Below, piece after piece: positions 32,048 through 44,118 of a stretch of 64,000 nucleotides of DNA (position 1 is the first letter of the stretch; the number at the start of each line of letters is the position of its first letter). Origin of the DNA: Stereocaulon alpinum (lineage: Eukaryota > Ascomycota > Lecanoromycetes > Lecanorales > Stereocaulaceae); the NCBI GenBank assembly GCA_018257865.1, contig JAEUBA010000050.1, positions 124,001 to 188,000 of the forward strand, in the 5' to 3' direction. A model generated the notes under the pieces. The model made no database searches and was not told the DNA's origin. It was given only the letters and a program-made list of their open reading frames with translations. Made by a program: the position numbers and the translations under genes.

Positions 32048-34171
32048 TCAATTGCGACTCGACCGACTAAGTGAAAAGACCCCAATGATCACCACAGCCA
32101 GCGTCACAATTGCCCCGGGTAGCAGCAGCTCATTCGGGACTCCTGCGACGAGCTGATCCGGTTGTTTTGGCTGGGTCGCTGGCTTTCGCTCCTTCTTCAC
32201 TGGAGTAATCATCTCATCCTCCTCCTCCTCGTCTAGATGCCTCCTTCGGCTCTTCATTGTCGACGGAGGTGGAGTCAGCGGTCTCGCCAAAGCTGGCTGG
32301 GGATCAAGCGTAGCCGACATTGGTGGTTTCTCCGGGTCATGCACGAAAAGATCGACCTTGTCCCGGTGCGTCTTGCGGGCTAGGGTGATGGCGTCGAGGA
32401 GATCTTGGTCTGTAGTGATCGATACGGTGTCTCCTTCGTTGTCAAGATAGCTTAAAGCATAGCCGGATGCTGCTAGCTTGCCCTCCTCGACGATGGCTTC
32501 ACCGCCAACCGCGTCCACCTCTCCGCCTAATTTAGCGGTCACATTGCTGACCAATTCCTCCATACCTGCAGATGCAACAACTTGCAGCCTATGGACACGT
32601 CCACTAGGTGCCTTGAACTTAAAGGGAAAGGGGGCATCCTCTGTGACCGCAGAGAGAGGCTCCGGGCTCAACGAACGATCATCATCTCCATTGTGCGAAG
32701 CTGACTCGTGCGGCTGCACGCTGTCCACGCGCTCGACAGGCGGTCTTGAATGTTCTGGAGACATGAGTGATCGGTGACCGGGCGTATGTGGACGAGTGCT
32801 CCCTTCTCCTGACATCATTGACTCAGAGTCGTTGTCTAGAGAAAGCCAAAATTTGCCCCATGCGGGGCCTTCTCCATCTCCCGTTGCCATACTGTTGATC
32901 TGAAATAGTGAGCACCATGAATTATGAAGCTTGACATAGCGCTTACCTGGTCGAGGGTGGCATATGTCAGCTTGAGCACGTCGACCATCCCTATAATCTC
33001 TCCTGGCTCATTCATGACAGGTAAGTTGAGATAATGCCCATCGTGCATCTTCCTCAGAGCTGCCTGAATACTCATGTCCATTGGTGCAAAGTCTGGATGT
33101 GGAGTCATGACCCTCACAACGCTGCAATTTGCAGGGTCGAGTCCTGGTGCGATGACACGAAGTACGACATCCTTGCTTGTGAAAATTCCTGTAATAGAGC
33201 CCTGGTCTTGCACCAGCACAGCGGTTGTGTGATTCTCTTTCATAAGAACTGCAGCTTCCTTCACGGTCGTACGGACCGAAACAGTGGTGGGGGGTTGTCC
33301 GTTCAGCACTGACTCCAGCGTCGGGCCAGACATCTTTTGCCTCAAAGCTTCGACGTATTGTATGATCTGCTGAGGCTGACTGGAACCAAGCTCGGATTGC
33401 ACTCCCTCAAGAGCCTCATACAGTTTCCGTGAAGAGCTGTAAGCACGCTCCAATTTCTCCATAGCATCGTAGAAGCACTTGGTGATGTCCAGAATACCCG
33501 AGATATCCTGATTCTCGTCCATGACTGGGAGATGTCGGAATCCTTTCCGAACCATAAGATCCAAGGCATCTGTAGCACTGGTATCTGTCCTCGCACATAA
33601 GGGGTTCTTGGTCATGATCTCTGCTATTGTAACATCTCTAGCTTTGATACCTGCCCCAACCACTCTGAACGCGAGGTCCTTGGCTGTGAAGATACCAGCA
33701 ATTCGATCGTCGTCGTCCGTAACAAGGACGCAATCCTCTCGCTTTGCAGCCATCAGCTGAGCTGCCTCAGCTACTGTCATACTGGGTTTTATTTGAAGGG
33801 CTTGACTGGGCTTGAGGGCGAGGACAGTTCCAGGAGGGGCTTTGCGAGTATGTCGGGCTCGAGAAGCACCGCCTTTCTTTTTGTTGAGGTCGGCCTCCAT
33901 CTTTTTCCGTATGGCCTATGAAGTCTCGTCAACAATGCTTGAATTTGACGGAATGTGTACAAGCTACCTCATCACGCTTCGACTGCTTTTGCCTAATTGC
34001 ACTGAGCGTCGAAGTACCAGCAGAATCGCTCTGCATAGCGGAACTTGCATGTGACTCGAGTTTAGGGCGAGGGATATTCGAAGGGCTGCTCTCGAAGATA
34101 GGGACCTGTCCTCGACCTTGGCCTCTGTTGTTAGGTGTGCCTCTGTAGGTGCCTCCGGCAGCAGAAGACAT
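32048..34171 (-). CDS. CBS and PB1 domain protein with C-terminal membrane anchor (Mug70-like)
   Basis: Exons 34171..33968, 33915..32947 and 32899..32048 give 674 residues. After a disordered N-terminus come four CBS motifs in two pairs (MTVAEAAQLM...DRIAGIFTAKDLAFRV; TSATDALDLMVRKGFRHLPV; TTVKEAAVLMKENHTTAVLV...GIFTSKDVVLRVI; MSIQAALRKMHDGHYLNLPV), which in other proteins bind adenine nucleotides. A PB1 domain follows (FKFKAPSGRVHRLQV... LSYLDNEGDTVSITTDQDL), a partner-binding module. The C-terminus carries one hydrophobic helix (LLLPGAIVTLAVVIIGVFSL) with only a few residues after it, a tail-anchor layout. The fission yeast relative is Mug70; its function is poorly known. Exon 1 was added because the first internal Met would leave the conserved AIRKKMEADLNKKKG without its start. 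It is divergent from RPS26. Confidence 0.85.
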
Positions 34172-34510
34172 GATGGGCTGTTGGCGTTTGTAGCCAATTG
34201 AACAATGGCACCAGCGCTAAAGAATGGAGGATGAGTGAGTGGCCTATGCGACTTGTAAACAGAGATCGGCTGCCAGACAACGAAATGACAGCCAAGCATT
34301 TCGGGTACCTTTCCGGTTCGGAGTGATAAGAGAAGCGAGGCTTGGCACTGGAACCTCCCACTAATGAAATATATACGAGGGACAACGACAATCGTCAACG
34401 CCCTTTAAACTACCAGCATACCCTCAGAGGTGCGTGAGCTTTTCTAGACATCCAAAGCAAGTGGAACTTTCTAAAGTGCTAGTGCTGACCCTTCCAACAG
34501 AACCGTAACT
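34172..34510. promoter_or_regulatory. Divergent promoter, CBS-PB1 gene / RPS26
   Basis: 339 bases between head-to-head starts. The right end probably includes an intron in the RPS26 5' untranslated region (34430..34500). Confidence 0.5.
34430..34500 (+). other. Probable 5'-UTR intron of RPS26
   Basis: A donor CAGAG|GTGCGTGAG at 34430, a GTGCTGACC branch site and the acceptor CCAACAG ending at 34500 sit ten bases before the start ATG. Ribosomal protein genes of fungi often have such leader introns. The call rests on splice consensus only. Confidence 0.5.
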
Positions 34511-35085
34511 ATGGTCAAAAAGCGAGCATCAAAGTACGCCTACCCCATCCTTAACCTTCAATCGGACTGCAAATCTAGTGCTAACGAGCTTGCTACAGCG
34601 GTCGCAACAAGAAGGGACGTGGCCACGTTAAGCCTATTCGTTGCTCCAACTGCTCAAGATGTACGCCTAAGGATAAGGCGATAAAGAGATTCACCATCCG
34701 CAACATGGTGGAGTCTGCTGCCATTCGTATGTCTCAACCTCCGCTGCCTCTTTGATGCATGTAAAGGCAAAATCATCACAGATCGAGCTAATGTTCCTTG
34801 ATGTGTACAGGTGATATCTCTGATGCCTCCGTCTTCCCCGAATATGCCGTCCCCAAAATGTACCTTAAGCTACAATATTGCGTTTCCTGCGCCATTCACG
34901 GCAAGATTGTTCGGTGAGTGAAGACAAATGCTCTGGAAATACTTGAATTCCAGCTTATGTTGGACGTTACTAGTGTCCGGTCACGAGAAGGTCGCCGCAA
35001 CCGTGCTCCCCCTCCCAGAGTTCGTTTCAACAAGGATGGAAAGAAGATCAACCCACAGCAGGCGGCGAAGACGGCGCAGGCTTAG
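34511..35085 (+). CDS. RPS26: 40S ribosomal protein eS26, four exons
   Basis: Small-subunit ribosomal protein at the mRNA exit channel in the cytosol. Exons 34511..34533, 34599..34726, 34811..34913 and 34974..35085 give 121 residues. It starts MVKKRASKNGRNKKGRGHVK and contains the zinc-binding cysteines CSNCSRC and CVSCAIH, then HGKIVRVRSREGRRNR and a basic, Pro-rich end. The first exon is only 23 nt, as in many fungal ribosomal protein genes. Introns are 60-84 bp; intron 1 has a GTGCTAACG branch site. All three joins are in frame with family-conserved sequence across them. A further intron is likely in the leader. Confidence 0.95.
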
Positions 35086-35332
35086 GGAAGAATTTGAACC
35101 ATGAGTGAGAGTCAATAGCGAGCGGCGAGTCCACGAATGCAACGAGAACAGAAGGCTCCGTGTGCCAATGTTTGTTAGATGTGTTAAGTTGCACCAATGA
35201 AGGCTTGATTATCTTCTTTCAGAAGACCTCCTAGAGAATATGCCACAACCAAACCGTATCGCCGTAGCATGCATGACAATATGCCTCCCTTCCCGAAACC
35301 ATATATTGCTCCGTAGACACCTTTCAAAGTTT
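35086..35332. other. Convergent 3' region, RPS26 / tyrosine phosphatase
   Basis: About 250 bases between the RPS26 stop and the proposed last stop of the phosphatase. Presumed 3' untranslated regions; nothing else seen. Confidence 0.4.
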
Positions 35333-36928
35333 TTAGGCACCCATAGTCCAGATGAATATCCACGCTATGCCTGCCATGATTGCTACAATGCAGCCTGAAA
35401 TGAAAATGAAAGGTCGCCCAAATGATCGAAGGATCCGTGGAACGCCTGGCAAAACTTTCAGACCAGCCCCATTATCCTAAAAGGGTCTCACTTCACTCTG
35501 GGATCCTGACCTTCTCGTCTCCTCTCCTCAACTTGACTTTCACCGCGACTTCGTGTTGTCTTTGCATCCTCGTTTTGACTCTCGTCGCCCCGATGACTTC
35601 CGTTAGTCTCTTCATTCGCAAAATAATCATCTCCTTCATTGTTGCCTTTACCAGCGATCGCAGATTTCATGCCGCTGGCCAATTTTCTCAGCTTCGGAGA
35701 ATGTTGGGTAGAACCCGTTTGCAGAGCGAGCTGCCTTTGCCATTCTATAAATTGCTCCTTGACCACGTCGTAGAGGAATTCGTATTGTATGTCCATCTGA
35801 ACCATTAGCATACGTTGTTCTCGCAGTCGGTTCACCACGTCGTAAATTAGATCCTCGCCTTCTTTGGCATCGGCCATCGCACCAGATTCGATTTGTGCAA
35901 GTAGATATTCGAGAGCTATGAACGTACCAGACCGTCCAACGCCGGCGCTGCAGTGGATGACCCTAGGGTTGCTTGGTGAGCTGTTTCTCTCTGCAGAATG
36001 CTTTACAAGCTCTAACAGCGCCGCCCGATCTTCATCTTCTGGAACAGCGAAATCTGGCCAGCCAGCATAAAGAAAATGCCATATCTCCTTGGTATCGTCG
36101 CCGAATCGCAGAGATAGTCTTCGTATCTCCGTTTTTGAATCTGGGTCCGAAACTGTTTCCAGAAACGTTACCGAACCTTCTGGACCGCTATTCTCTCTAT
36201 CGATGGGGTCAAAATAGTAAGCTCCGGCCTCAGCACTTAGTGGGAAGTACTGATAGCATTTCTCCATGAAGCCATCATGTGTCTGGGTGAGCATCACAAT
36301 AACAGCTACGTCGCCGGTTTCCTGCCATATCATGTGCCAGAAATGACTTAGGCCGTTAATTTTAGGACCCTGCATAGGAAAGATTCAATATGATGGCCAC
36401 ACATTCAGGGTTTCAGACTTACCTGTGTCGCTATGTAGTTTGTCTCTATGCCTGTTCGAGGATCCCGTAATGATATAGGCGAAGCGTTAATGTAGTCTGA
36501 GTTCCCTTCAACCACCTTGAGGTGGACCCGTGACTTCGACCATGGCTGCACGTTCGCATACCGGTTTCGCTTAGTGACCTGCGGACCTATGTCTTGCGCC
36601 CATTCTGAATTAGGATCACGTCGACCTTGATGTATACGAAGTTTCTCCTTCCATGCCAAGTCATTAAACTTCACCCGAATTTCTGATGACGTTAGTGGAC
36701 GATCCTAAAATAGGTGCATTATGCATGCTCGCGTACTGCACCAACGGCAAGCAGCTTACCGTTTTGTGATTGACGGAGAAAACCCGGCAGCCTGGATTCG
36801 TCTTGGGCCGCTTCATCTTCGAGTTTTGTTGCCTTCAGCACAGGAGGCGAGGCTAAGGGCGTTAAGCTATCCTGCGAACGAGCTCTTTTGTATGCTGTGC
36901 TGAATCCTCTCGGGAGTGCAGCCGCCAT
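35333..36928 (-). CDS. Protein tyrosine phosphatase, probably membrane-anchored
   Basis: Exons 36928..36760, 36682..36423 and 36369..about 35488 encode a 436-residue classical PTP. The entry motif is KRNRYANVQPWSKSRVHL, then DYINAS and NYIATQGPK across intron 2. The WPD loop GWPDFAVPE is near residue 244 and the catalytic P-loop HCSAGVGRSGTF near 278-289, with Cys and Arg intact. The likely job is dephosphorylation of MAP kinases, as for yeast Ptp2/Ptp3, but the substrate cannot be read. The main frame stops at 35488; just beyond, 35476..35333 encodes 47 residues ending in a clear transmembrane helix (GCIVAIMAGIAWIFIWTMGA) with a TTTTAG acceptor. I regard it as the real 3' exon, but the junction is unresolved: phase-compatible options are a 20-nt gap from GTGAAG or a 56-nt intron from GTTGAG. 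If wrong, the gene ends at 35488. The start at MAAALPRGF is chosen over an upstream Met at 37135. Confidence 0.82.
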
Positions 36929-38600
36929 ATTGAGAGCTCTTCGATTTACATATGCGGGCTGATGATGAAGAGAAGGTTTAAGAAGCCAGAGAGCCTTGGG
37001 GGATAGTTGACGCAGGACGAAACACTTCCCAGTGACACCTGCGCCTGGACACCAAGATCCGTACACGCCCTGGCATGTGACCAGATTTTTCCAGCAAATG
37101 GGGTCGTAGAAGCTGTAAGCTAGAATGAGCAACACAGCAATGACTGGACAGGAGTTATATAGTCACTGTAACCTGAGCCTGAGTGATCTGGATTGAGAAC
37201 AGGCCAGATAACTTCAAGGCGCAAAGCAAGGGCGCAGTGATACAAGATATAGAGGTAGTGGAGAAAAATTCCAAGCAATCAAGCTCATCAGAAAATCTAT
37301 ATAGAAAGCACGAGAAGGGTATGATTTAATCAGACGTTTGTGTACCTGGACAATCTATCAACGACTGGCCCTGCCGGCCCAAGACTCGAGATCGGCGTCG
37401 ATCGTTTTCGCCCGAAAATAGAAGTAGTTCTAGCAAGCGCCACTTCAACATTCTCCATCCTCCATCCAACAATCCTTACAATTGTCTCACACGACAACCA
37501 CCATCCCAGTCACTTGGGGACGGTCTTAGACGACAAGATCCACTTGATCTCATGCGCCACGCACACATCCTTTCGATGTAATCTTGATTAAGTAATGGTG
37601 TGGTTGCGAATCTTGGAGGTGGGCAGTCTTGGCCTCGAACATTAATCTCCTCAGCTGACGAAAATAGGCATGGCTGACCACTCGAGTATGTGTTAATCTC
37701 GCCCATACTACATCTAGTATCGCTCACATGCTGTCCATAGCTACTTGCCAGCCCGGCCTTCCATCGAGTTGTCCAGAACATACACAAGGGCATACGTCAG
37801 ATGCGGCATGGGCCTGACCTAGAAGAGATGGGTGGGACGAAAATAGACAGTGAGCTTTGACACCGAGCGTATCCGTGGGGCAGGCCATTGATTTCTTTGC
37901 AGAGCCAAACAACAACAAGAATTTCCTGGAACACTACCTCGAGGAGATCAAAGACCAATTCCGTGGGGGCTCATCCCAGAGGAAATGATATTATGAATAC
38001 GACAATGCGTACAGGTGGCGCATCGGCAGACTGGCATGCCAATAGGTATAAAACCGTTATCAGAGAGCGTTGGGTGGAGTCAACATGGTGTACATACTGG
38101 CATATCGAATGCACTCCGCTATGACAACCTCCACTCTCTTCCGTTTTTTCGACCATCTACACCGGATAAGAAATTGGGCTCTTTCGACGATATCTCATGT
38201 CATTTGGCTCTCATTCCATCCGAAGATTGATCCCACTCTGAACCCACGAGGAGACTACCTGCCAGGTCTACCTACGTATTCAATCATGAAGTGTACATTT
38301 ACCCCTTATTTCTCCTTTGCGAGACAGTGCTCTTTACGGGAACCTGTGAGTCTTCGCGCTCCACAAAAACACTACAAACGAGCCCGGAAAAAGCAGCAAT
38401 TATGTTGGTGTTGATTCAGTCGGGTTTATCAGGTCTCCGCGTGGGTACCAACGTTTACTGATTATACCGTCATAATTACGTGGGTATGCGAAGCTATTAT
38501 ACACCACAATCAATGTCTTTAAAGATAACACTAGTTTCTTATGTATCTTCAATCTTGACTTTGAATGTAAAGTAGTCTCTTCAAAGTGTCTGTACTAATC
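36929..38600. other. Gene-poor region upstream of the tyrosine phosphatase
   Basis: 1.7 kb containing the phosphatase promoter. Short unrelated frames on both strands; none recognised and no repeats obvious. It borders the PRISE-type pseudogene on its right. Confidence 0.4.
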
Positions 38601-38604
38601 TACG

Positions 38605-39170
38605 AAACATACCTTCTGCAATTGTTACTGGTGCCACAGGTCTGCAAGCTTACCCAACCAGAAACCTGAATTCTGGAGGCCCGACCAATTTGTGCTGATA
38701 TTGGGTGTTCGTTACATGCATTGTGGGCCGTGAGATCGTCCGCGCCCTGGGGCAAGACCTCGAACAATGGACCACCATACGCGCTCTATCGCACAGCCAG
38801 AAAGAGAAATATGCATCCAACGTCAAACATGACGATATGGACCTAACAGGCTCCGCGGAAGAAACGGCCAAGCAATTAAAAGGGGTAGAAGCCGAATACC
38901 TCTTCTTCGCCGCCTACCTTCATGAGGACTCGGAACAAGAAAACTGGGACGTCGATGGTGCAATGTTGAGGAACTTTCTTGACGCTCTCGATATGAACGA
39001 CGCTCCAAGAAGCTAGAACGCATCATCCTCACAACAGGCACAAAAGAATACGGCGTCCACCTTGGCGCACCCAAACAGCCCATGGAAGAGGCTGATCCGT
39101 GGATCGATGGACCAGGACGCCCTCAAAACTTTTACTACCGCCAGCAGCTGTTGAGAGATAGAGTATGGAT
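38605..39170 (+). pseudogene. Broken short-chain dehydrogenase/reductase (PRISE / progesterone 5-beta-reductase-like)
   Basis: The + strand still encodes the Rossmann start SAIVTGATGLQA (about 38611..38650), then after an intron-like gap GREIVRALGQDL, IRALSHSQKEKYASNVKH, LTGSAEETAKQLKGVEAEYL, DVDGAMLRNFLDALDM and, in another frame, KKLERIILTTGTKEYGVHL and PKQPMEEADPWIDG...GRPQNFYY. These match fungal NAD(P)-dependent PRISE-type reductases as I know them. Three lesions are visible: the intron between GLQ and REIV lacks a GT donor and AG acceptor at the expected places; a one-base loss near 39003 shifts the frame (the original frame stops at 39014..39016); and homology ends abruptly near 39165, so the C-terminal two thirds are missing. 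It is therefore a dead, 3'-truncated copy between two minus-strand genes. Confidence 0.72.
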
Positions 39171-39607
39171 TGTGAACTTGGAGTCTGTGTGTTTTCGTCG
39201 AATACATTATAGGAGTGTTGTGGAAGGACAGCGAATGAGTGCACGTGTTTCGAACAGAGGTAGCACCAGAGGTCACGCTTACGGTGTCGGAGTCGTTGGA
39301 GTAAAGCACCCTTTATCGTTCGAACCGCATAGGATTGTGTGAGGAGAAAGCATCTCATAAAAGAATGCGCTGTACAAGCCGCGGTCTGTAAGATCATACC
39401 GAAATCAAATGCGCGCTTGTATACATTCAATGGTATCATGAGGAAGTCTCAAAAGGCAGCGTACGCCGCGTACATGTCCTCACTCAGTGTGCTCGGACCC
39501 CCCAGGGACCGCTCCCACGCTGTCTATGCTCGCAGAGATCAAAGAACCTGACGCCCCCAATCTCTTTCCCAACCCTCGAGATCGACATCAAAACCCATGT
39601 TTCATAC
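39171..39607. other. Intergenic region after the pseudogene
   Basis: 437 bases between the end of recognisable PRISE homology and the stop of ATG26. Nothing recognised beyond the expected ATG26 3' untranslated region. Confidence 0.4.
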
Positions 39608-42600
39608 TCAAGCGCCCAAATCGATGCTTTGCCTCCCTCTTCGCTCCCCAATCTGGAAGCTCTTCCTCGGCTCCCATTCGACAATACATCTCTGAAGCTC
39701 CGGATCATCTTCATCTCCAATCATCGTCCAGCTCTCTTCTTCATTGTAGCCCCCAGCGTCATTGAGATTTGCAAGGTGGACTCGGCGCTTGATCTGTGAC
39801 TTGGCATATTCAAGATCCCGGTAAATGGCTTGGATAGCTGTTGCTACGCCATGTTCCTATATATGATTTAGTACAGTAGACAGTAGTGAAGACAAAATGC
39901 CTGAGCTAGAACGCTTACCTTCCGAATCTGCTCTCCTAGGGCTCTCGCCTTTTTGATCAAGCGCTCGCTGTTCGTCGCTTCCCACAGAGCCTTACCAAGT
40001 GTAGTGGTGTTTGTCTTTCTGACGTATATTCCCACACCTAGATCCTCGACCCTTGTCCCGTAGAAGTACTGATCTCCAAAGAACGGTCTCACTACAGTCG
40101 GGATCCCAGCACGCAGGCTAGCGCCCGTGGTTCCTGCGCCCCCATGATGACATGCGGCATCGATTTGCTTGAAAAGCCAGTCGTGCGGCGCCGACGTTAT
40201 CTGGAAAATGTCTGACGGAAGGGGTACCTCGGGAATTGTGGCATCTTTTTTATCGAGGCGATCAGACCAACCTTTGGAGAGGATGCAGCGAACATCAGCT
40301 TTAGAGACGGCACCAACTACCGTCTTCGTTAGAGCTGCTGAATCCGGGACCGTTATAGAGCCAAAACCGATGTAGACAATCTTCTTCTTATCTGCTCTAG
40401 CTTTGGCAATGAAATCTGTGAGAGCTCCAGATGGTGTCCATGTTGAGCCTTCGTCGAGGAACCAGTATCCTGTGACATGAATCCAGTCTCTGAAGTCATT
40501 CGGTGGGGGCACGACGTGTGGACTGAAATTGTAAAGGAAAGGGACTTTATTAGGCTGCATTTGATGGAGATTTGTGTTACGCAAGCCGAGCTCATGCCTG
40601 CGCCAATGGTTGATTTGGCCAGCGGTAGCTTTCCAGAAGATGTTGTCGACCATGACATAAGTCATTTTATTGTAATTGCCTCCCAGTTTGCGTTCAGGAA
40701 CTGCGAAGGCGTGAGGATAGGTCTTGGTGCGTGTCCACGGCATTGTGAAGGCCCGAAAATAGGGAATCTTGAGAGCTTCTGCGACATGGATGCCAGCCAT
40801 GGTGCTAGGACTCTCGATCAGTATATCACTGCCTTGGCATGCTTTCCAAGCTGTGGTAAGAAGCCCATCAATCCATCCTCGAAATTTACTTGAGGCTTCT
40901 CTCAGGAATGAATACGTGAACATTCCATGCTCAACACAGATCCTCATCAGCTCAGCCGGATCACCGTCAATAGGCGCAAAATCTATGCCATGCTTTCTCA
41001 CCCACTCTTCGAATTCGGCATGCGTGGCAATCTTAGGTTTGTGTCCGTCGGCCAGCAGGCCTTTGCAAAGAGCAATGTAAGGCTGCACGTCGCCTCTCGA
41101 GCCAATGGTCAGACATGTAATTCGAAGGGACTCAGTGGGTTTAAAATTGAGAATTGATGCTCGAGGGTCATCGAAGGTTAGAGTAGGTGAGTCGTGGGAG
41201 AGCGTTGCCTCCTGGGTCGACGCTTGAATACTCTTCCCATGTTCATTGAGGCCGTCATGTCTTGCCTCCTGTAGGAGTTGATGCTCAGCTTTCGCCGTTT
41301 CGGCTTCGTCCTTGTCCTCTTGCGTCAGCAGTCCAGACTCGTCCAGGTACGTCATTGTCTCCAGTATCTCTAGAAGAGTGACTGCGCAATCATCCCTATC
41401 CTCGGACTGGTAAAAGTGAAAGAACAGCTCTTCGTGACCACGAATGACGATCACAAGCGCGGGGTAGCCAAACCTGAAGTCTTTCTTGACATTCTCAATG
41501 TCCTTCATAGGTAATACGAGCTTGGTCTTTGTGCCTGGTAGAGTACTTCTGAAGCAGAACTTCTTGTTGCCAATGTATATCTTGCCATAGAGAGGTAGCA
41601 CACGATGTAGTAAGCCAAAGTAAGTCGCCTGTAATTTTTCAGATTCGGGTAAAGCAAAGTGAGCCCTGAAGTTATCCCCGTAGTTCGCTGGGTCACCTTC
41701 TTCTTCGGGGTCGTCGAGTTTATCTTCGGGTACTACGCCTTCTCTCTCGCCATAGTGTCGCCGGCCTCCAGCCCACATCCCTGAGACTTTCTCAACATAG
41801 CCCATAGATTCAGTAGCCAATAGATTACTCATTCGCTTTGACCGAGATCGAAGATAGCCCGCAAAGCCAGCTGCTCTTTGCAAAGGGTAAGCACCCGCTT
41901 TGACGAGTTGCTGAAGTGTAGGCGAAGAGCTAGCATGGGCAAGCTCGCTCGGTTTTATATCAGAGACTTGTTGATTGTCCGGCACACTCTGATCAGTGTG
42001 CGATCTTGATGGTGGGCGGAGCTTAATATGAGCAATCCCAGTATCTCTACGTTCGTCATCAAATGACTGTCCACGCTTCTCGATTTTAGGACGTGGTGGG
42101 GGTTTCTGAAGTCGGTGGATTGTAGGAGACTGGAACACATCGCTTCGATCCAGTATTTGGCTTCCAGAAGCATGTGTCTCGTTGCTTGAGACATTGGGAC
42201 CAGATGATTCCGTCCCTTGCTCGAGTGAGTGTACAAATGAATCGGTAGATGCTTGCGGTGCTATCGAAGAGTCCTTCGGCTCGTCTTGGGCTTTGGTCAA
42301 TCTAGTCCTGCTCTCGCTTGCAGTCCGTCTTCCTTGATCGAAACTTGCACGACTGAAATCTCTGGTCGAGAGATCCATACTTCTTCGACCGACGTCCATA
42401 CTACGTCTGCCCCAATCGCCGCTTGCGCGGGGACTTGCTTGACCACTGCCTGTGGGGGAGAAAGGCACTAGCGTCGTACGAACGTTTTCATGGAGTACGG
42501 GAGTCCTTGAATCTACTGGGCTATCTCCTCGAAGGTCATAACGCTTTCTAGACCTAGGGATCCGCGAACTGTCACGGGAACGGGACTCCTCATTAGCTGG

Positions 42601-44118
42601 GGAAGGGGAGAGGAAGTCCTGGGGAATCTTTTGCGCAGTGGTGTCGTCCACCATAGAACGTAAGACGTTCAGAGCGTCTTGCCCAAAGCTGAAGAACGTG
42701 AAAAAGTACTGGTCGTCTGTCAGCTTTCTACATGTCTCGTAAGATGGCTGCCGTACCTCGTCAACTGCATAAGTGTCATCGCTGTGGACGACGCTGATCT
42801 TGAATGTCTCAGCGAATGGGATGACTGGACTTTGTTCGATGTCAATGACGTTCTCAATGGGTAATGAAATCTTGACACTGTCTCCATCGTTGTGAGATCG
42901 AAAAATGACCTTTTGAAGTGTCTTGACCCATTCCTTAGCGCTAGGAGCACTGTCTGCCTTGAAGTGATACACCCGCTGATTTGTGACTACGGAGAAGTCT
43001 CTGGTGTCTTTGCCTTTCTCTTTGGGATGTACGAGAGAAGCGGATATACCGTACCGCAAGTCGATATCTCCACTTGGAAAGTAAGTATACGAGGAATTGG
43101 TATAGTACGATAAAACGTCTCCTTTTAGTGTGAACCAGTAACGATTGTATTTCGGATTGTATCTGCCTCTTTTGGATAGATTTCCGGACTTGGCGATGAC
43201 ATTCTGGTTTGACGTAAGTATAACGCTGTATCTAAGGTAACGCAATTGGCTCACTGATTTCTTGGCTAAGTACGCGTAGAAGCAGATATGATTCTGAGTA
43301 ATATACATGTAGCCTTGCAGCAGTACGCTCTGTAACAACCAGCAGGGGTATTCTATCAATATATTAGCACGCAGTCAGAATGCCTTTGGGTTGTTCGACT
43401 GACCAGATATCACCTCTTCAGGGCTATCGAATCCGAATATCTGCATCAGTCGGGTACGAAGACTGGTGGGACTACTCATGTCCTCATCCTCTCCAGGAGA
43501 CTCTTTGTTCGTGTCCAATCCTTCTGTGGAGGAACTCAATACTGCTTGTGCTTCCAGCATCTTGCTCATCACCGGTGCATCACGTGGTGTGATACCTCTC
43601 GGGCTCTCCTGTGGGGGCGACGCTTCTCCCGATGGGAGCCAGGCACTTTGAGACATGTAGTTCTTCTCTTTGATTGTTTGCAGATTCAGCTGTGGCAGGC
43701 GACGGAAGCCTCTACCTTCGAGCGACTTTCCCAGCTGTCTTCTGGACTTTGTCCTTCCGATTGTCTCGTCGGATTGCATGCCCGGGCGTGCGTCGGGCGT
43801 GGCATTAGGTGAGTGTCCCCCAGGGGCAGATAACGTCTTAGAGGTTTCTTCTTCATCGTCCTCACTGTCGCTACTGCCTCCCTCAAAACGTGCATGGAAG
43901 TCGACTTTTGAACCAGCCGCGGCAATCATGGAGAACACCGATTGGTTCATTGTGAGCGCAGACTGGCCCTTGGGACCTTTAGGGGCTGTGACATCCTCGT
44001 GGACATCGTCTCCCTCCCTTAGTCGTTCTGGGTACTCCATGGAAGCGGATCGCATTGGCTTTCTCCGCTTCGTGAGCTTCCGTCCAACACGTTTGGGGGG
44101 ATTGTGTTCCGGGGCCAT
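39608..44118 (-). CDS. ATG26: Sterol 3-beta-glucosyltransferase Atg26, four exons
   Basis: Membrane-associated UDP-glucose:sterol glucosyltransferase, needed for pexophagy in some fungi. Exons 44118..43404, 43352..43255, 43203..39919 and 39856..39608 give 1448 residues. The first GRAM region (EYPCWLLQSVLLQGYMYITQ) starts at the exon 1/2 join, followed by a PH domain (SGNLSKRGRYNPKYNRYWF). A second GRAM domain (KLQATYFGLLHRVLPLYGKI) lies near the middle. The GT28-like catalytic part begins CLTIGSRGDVQPYIALCKGL near residue 960 and contains the sugar-nucleotide site CHHGGAGTTGASLRAGIPTV near 1285. The last exon (EHGVATAIQAIYRDLEYAK...EESWTMIGDEDDPE) was found from the frame and family end. Intron 1 has a weak donor, GTCAGT, but a clear TGCTAAT branch site. 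Between the PH and second GRAM domains lies a long Ser/Arg-rich disordered linker. Confidence 0.95.

Noticed and set aside
37340..38420. Several frames of 60-114 codons upstream of the pseudogene
   Set aside because: None resembles a protein family, and they overlap each other on both strands.
39310..39335. A TTCGAACC word resembling a tRNA B box
   Set aside because: No A box, acceptor stem or cloverleaf could be drawn around it.
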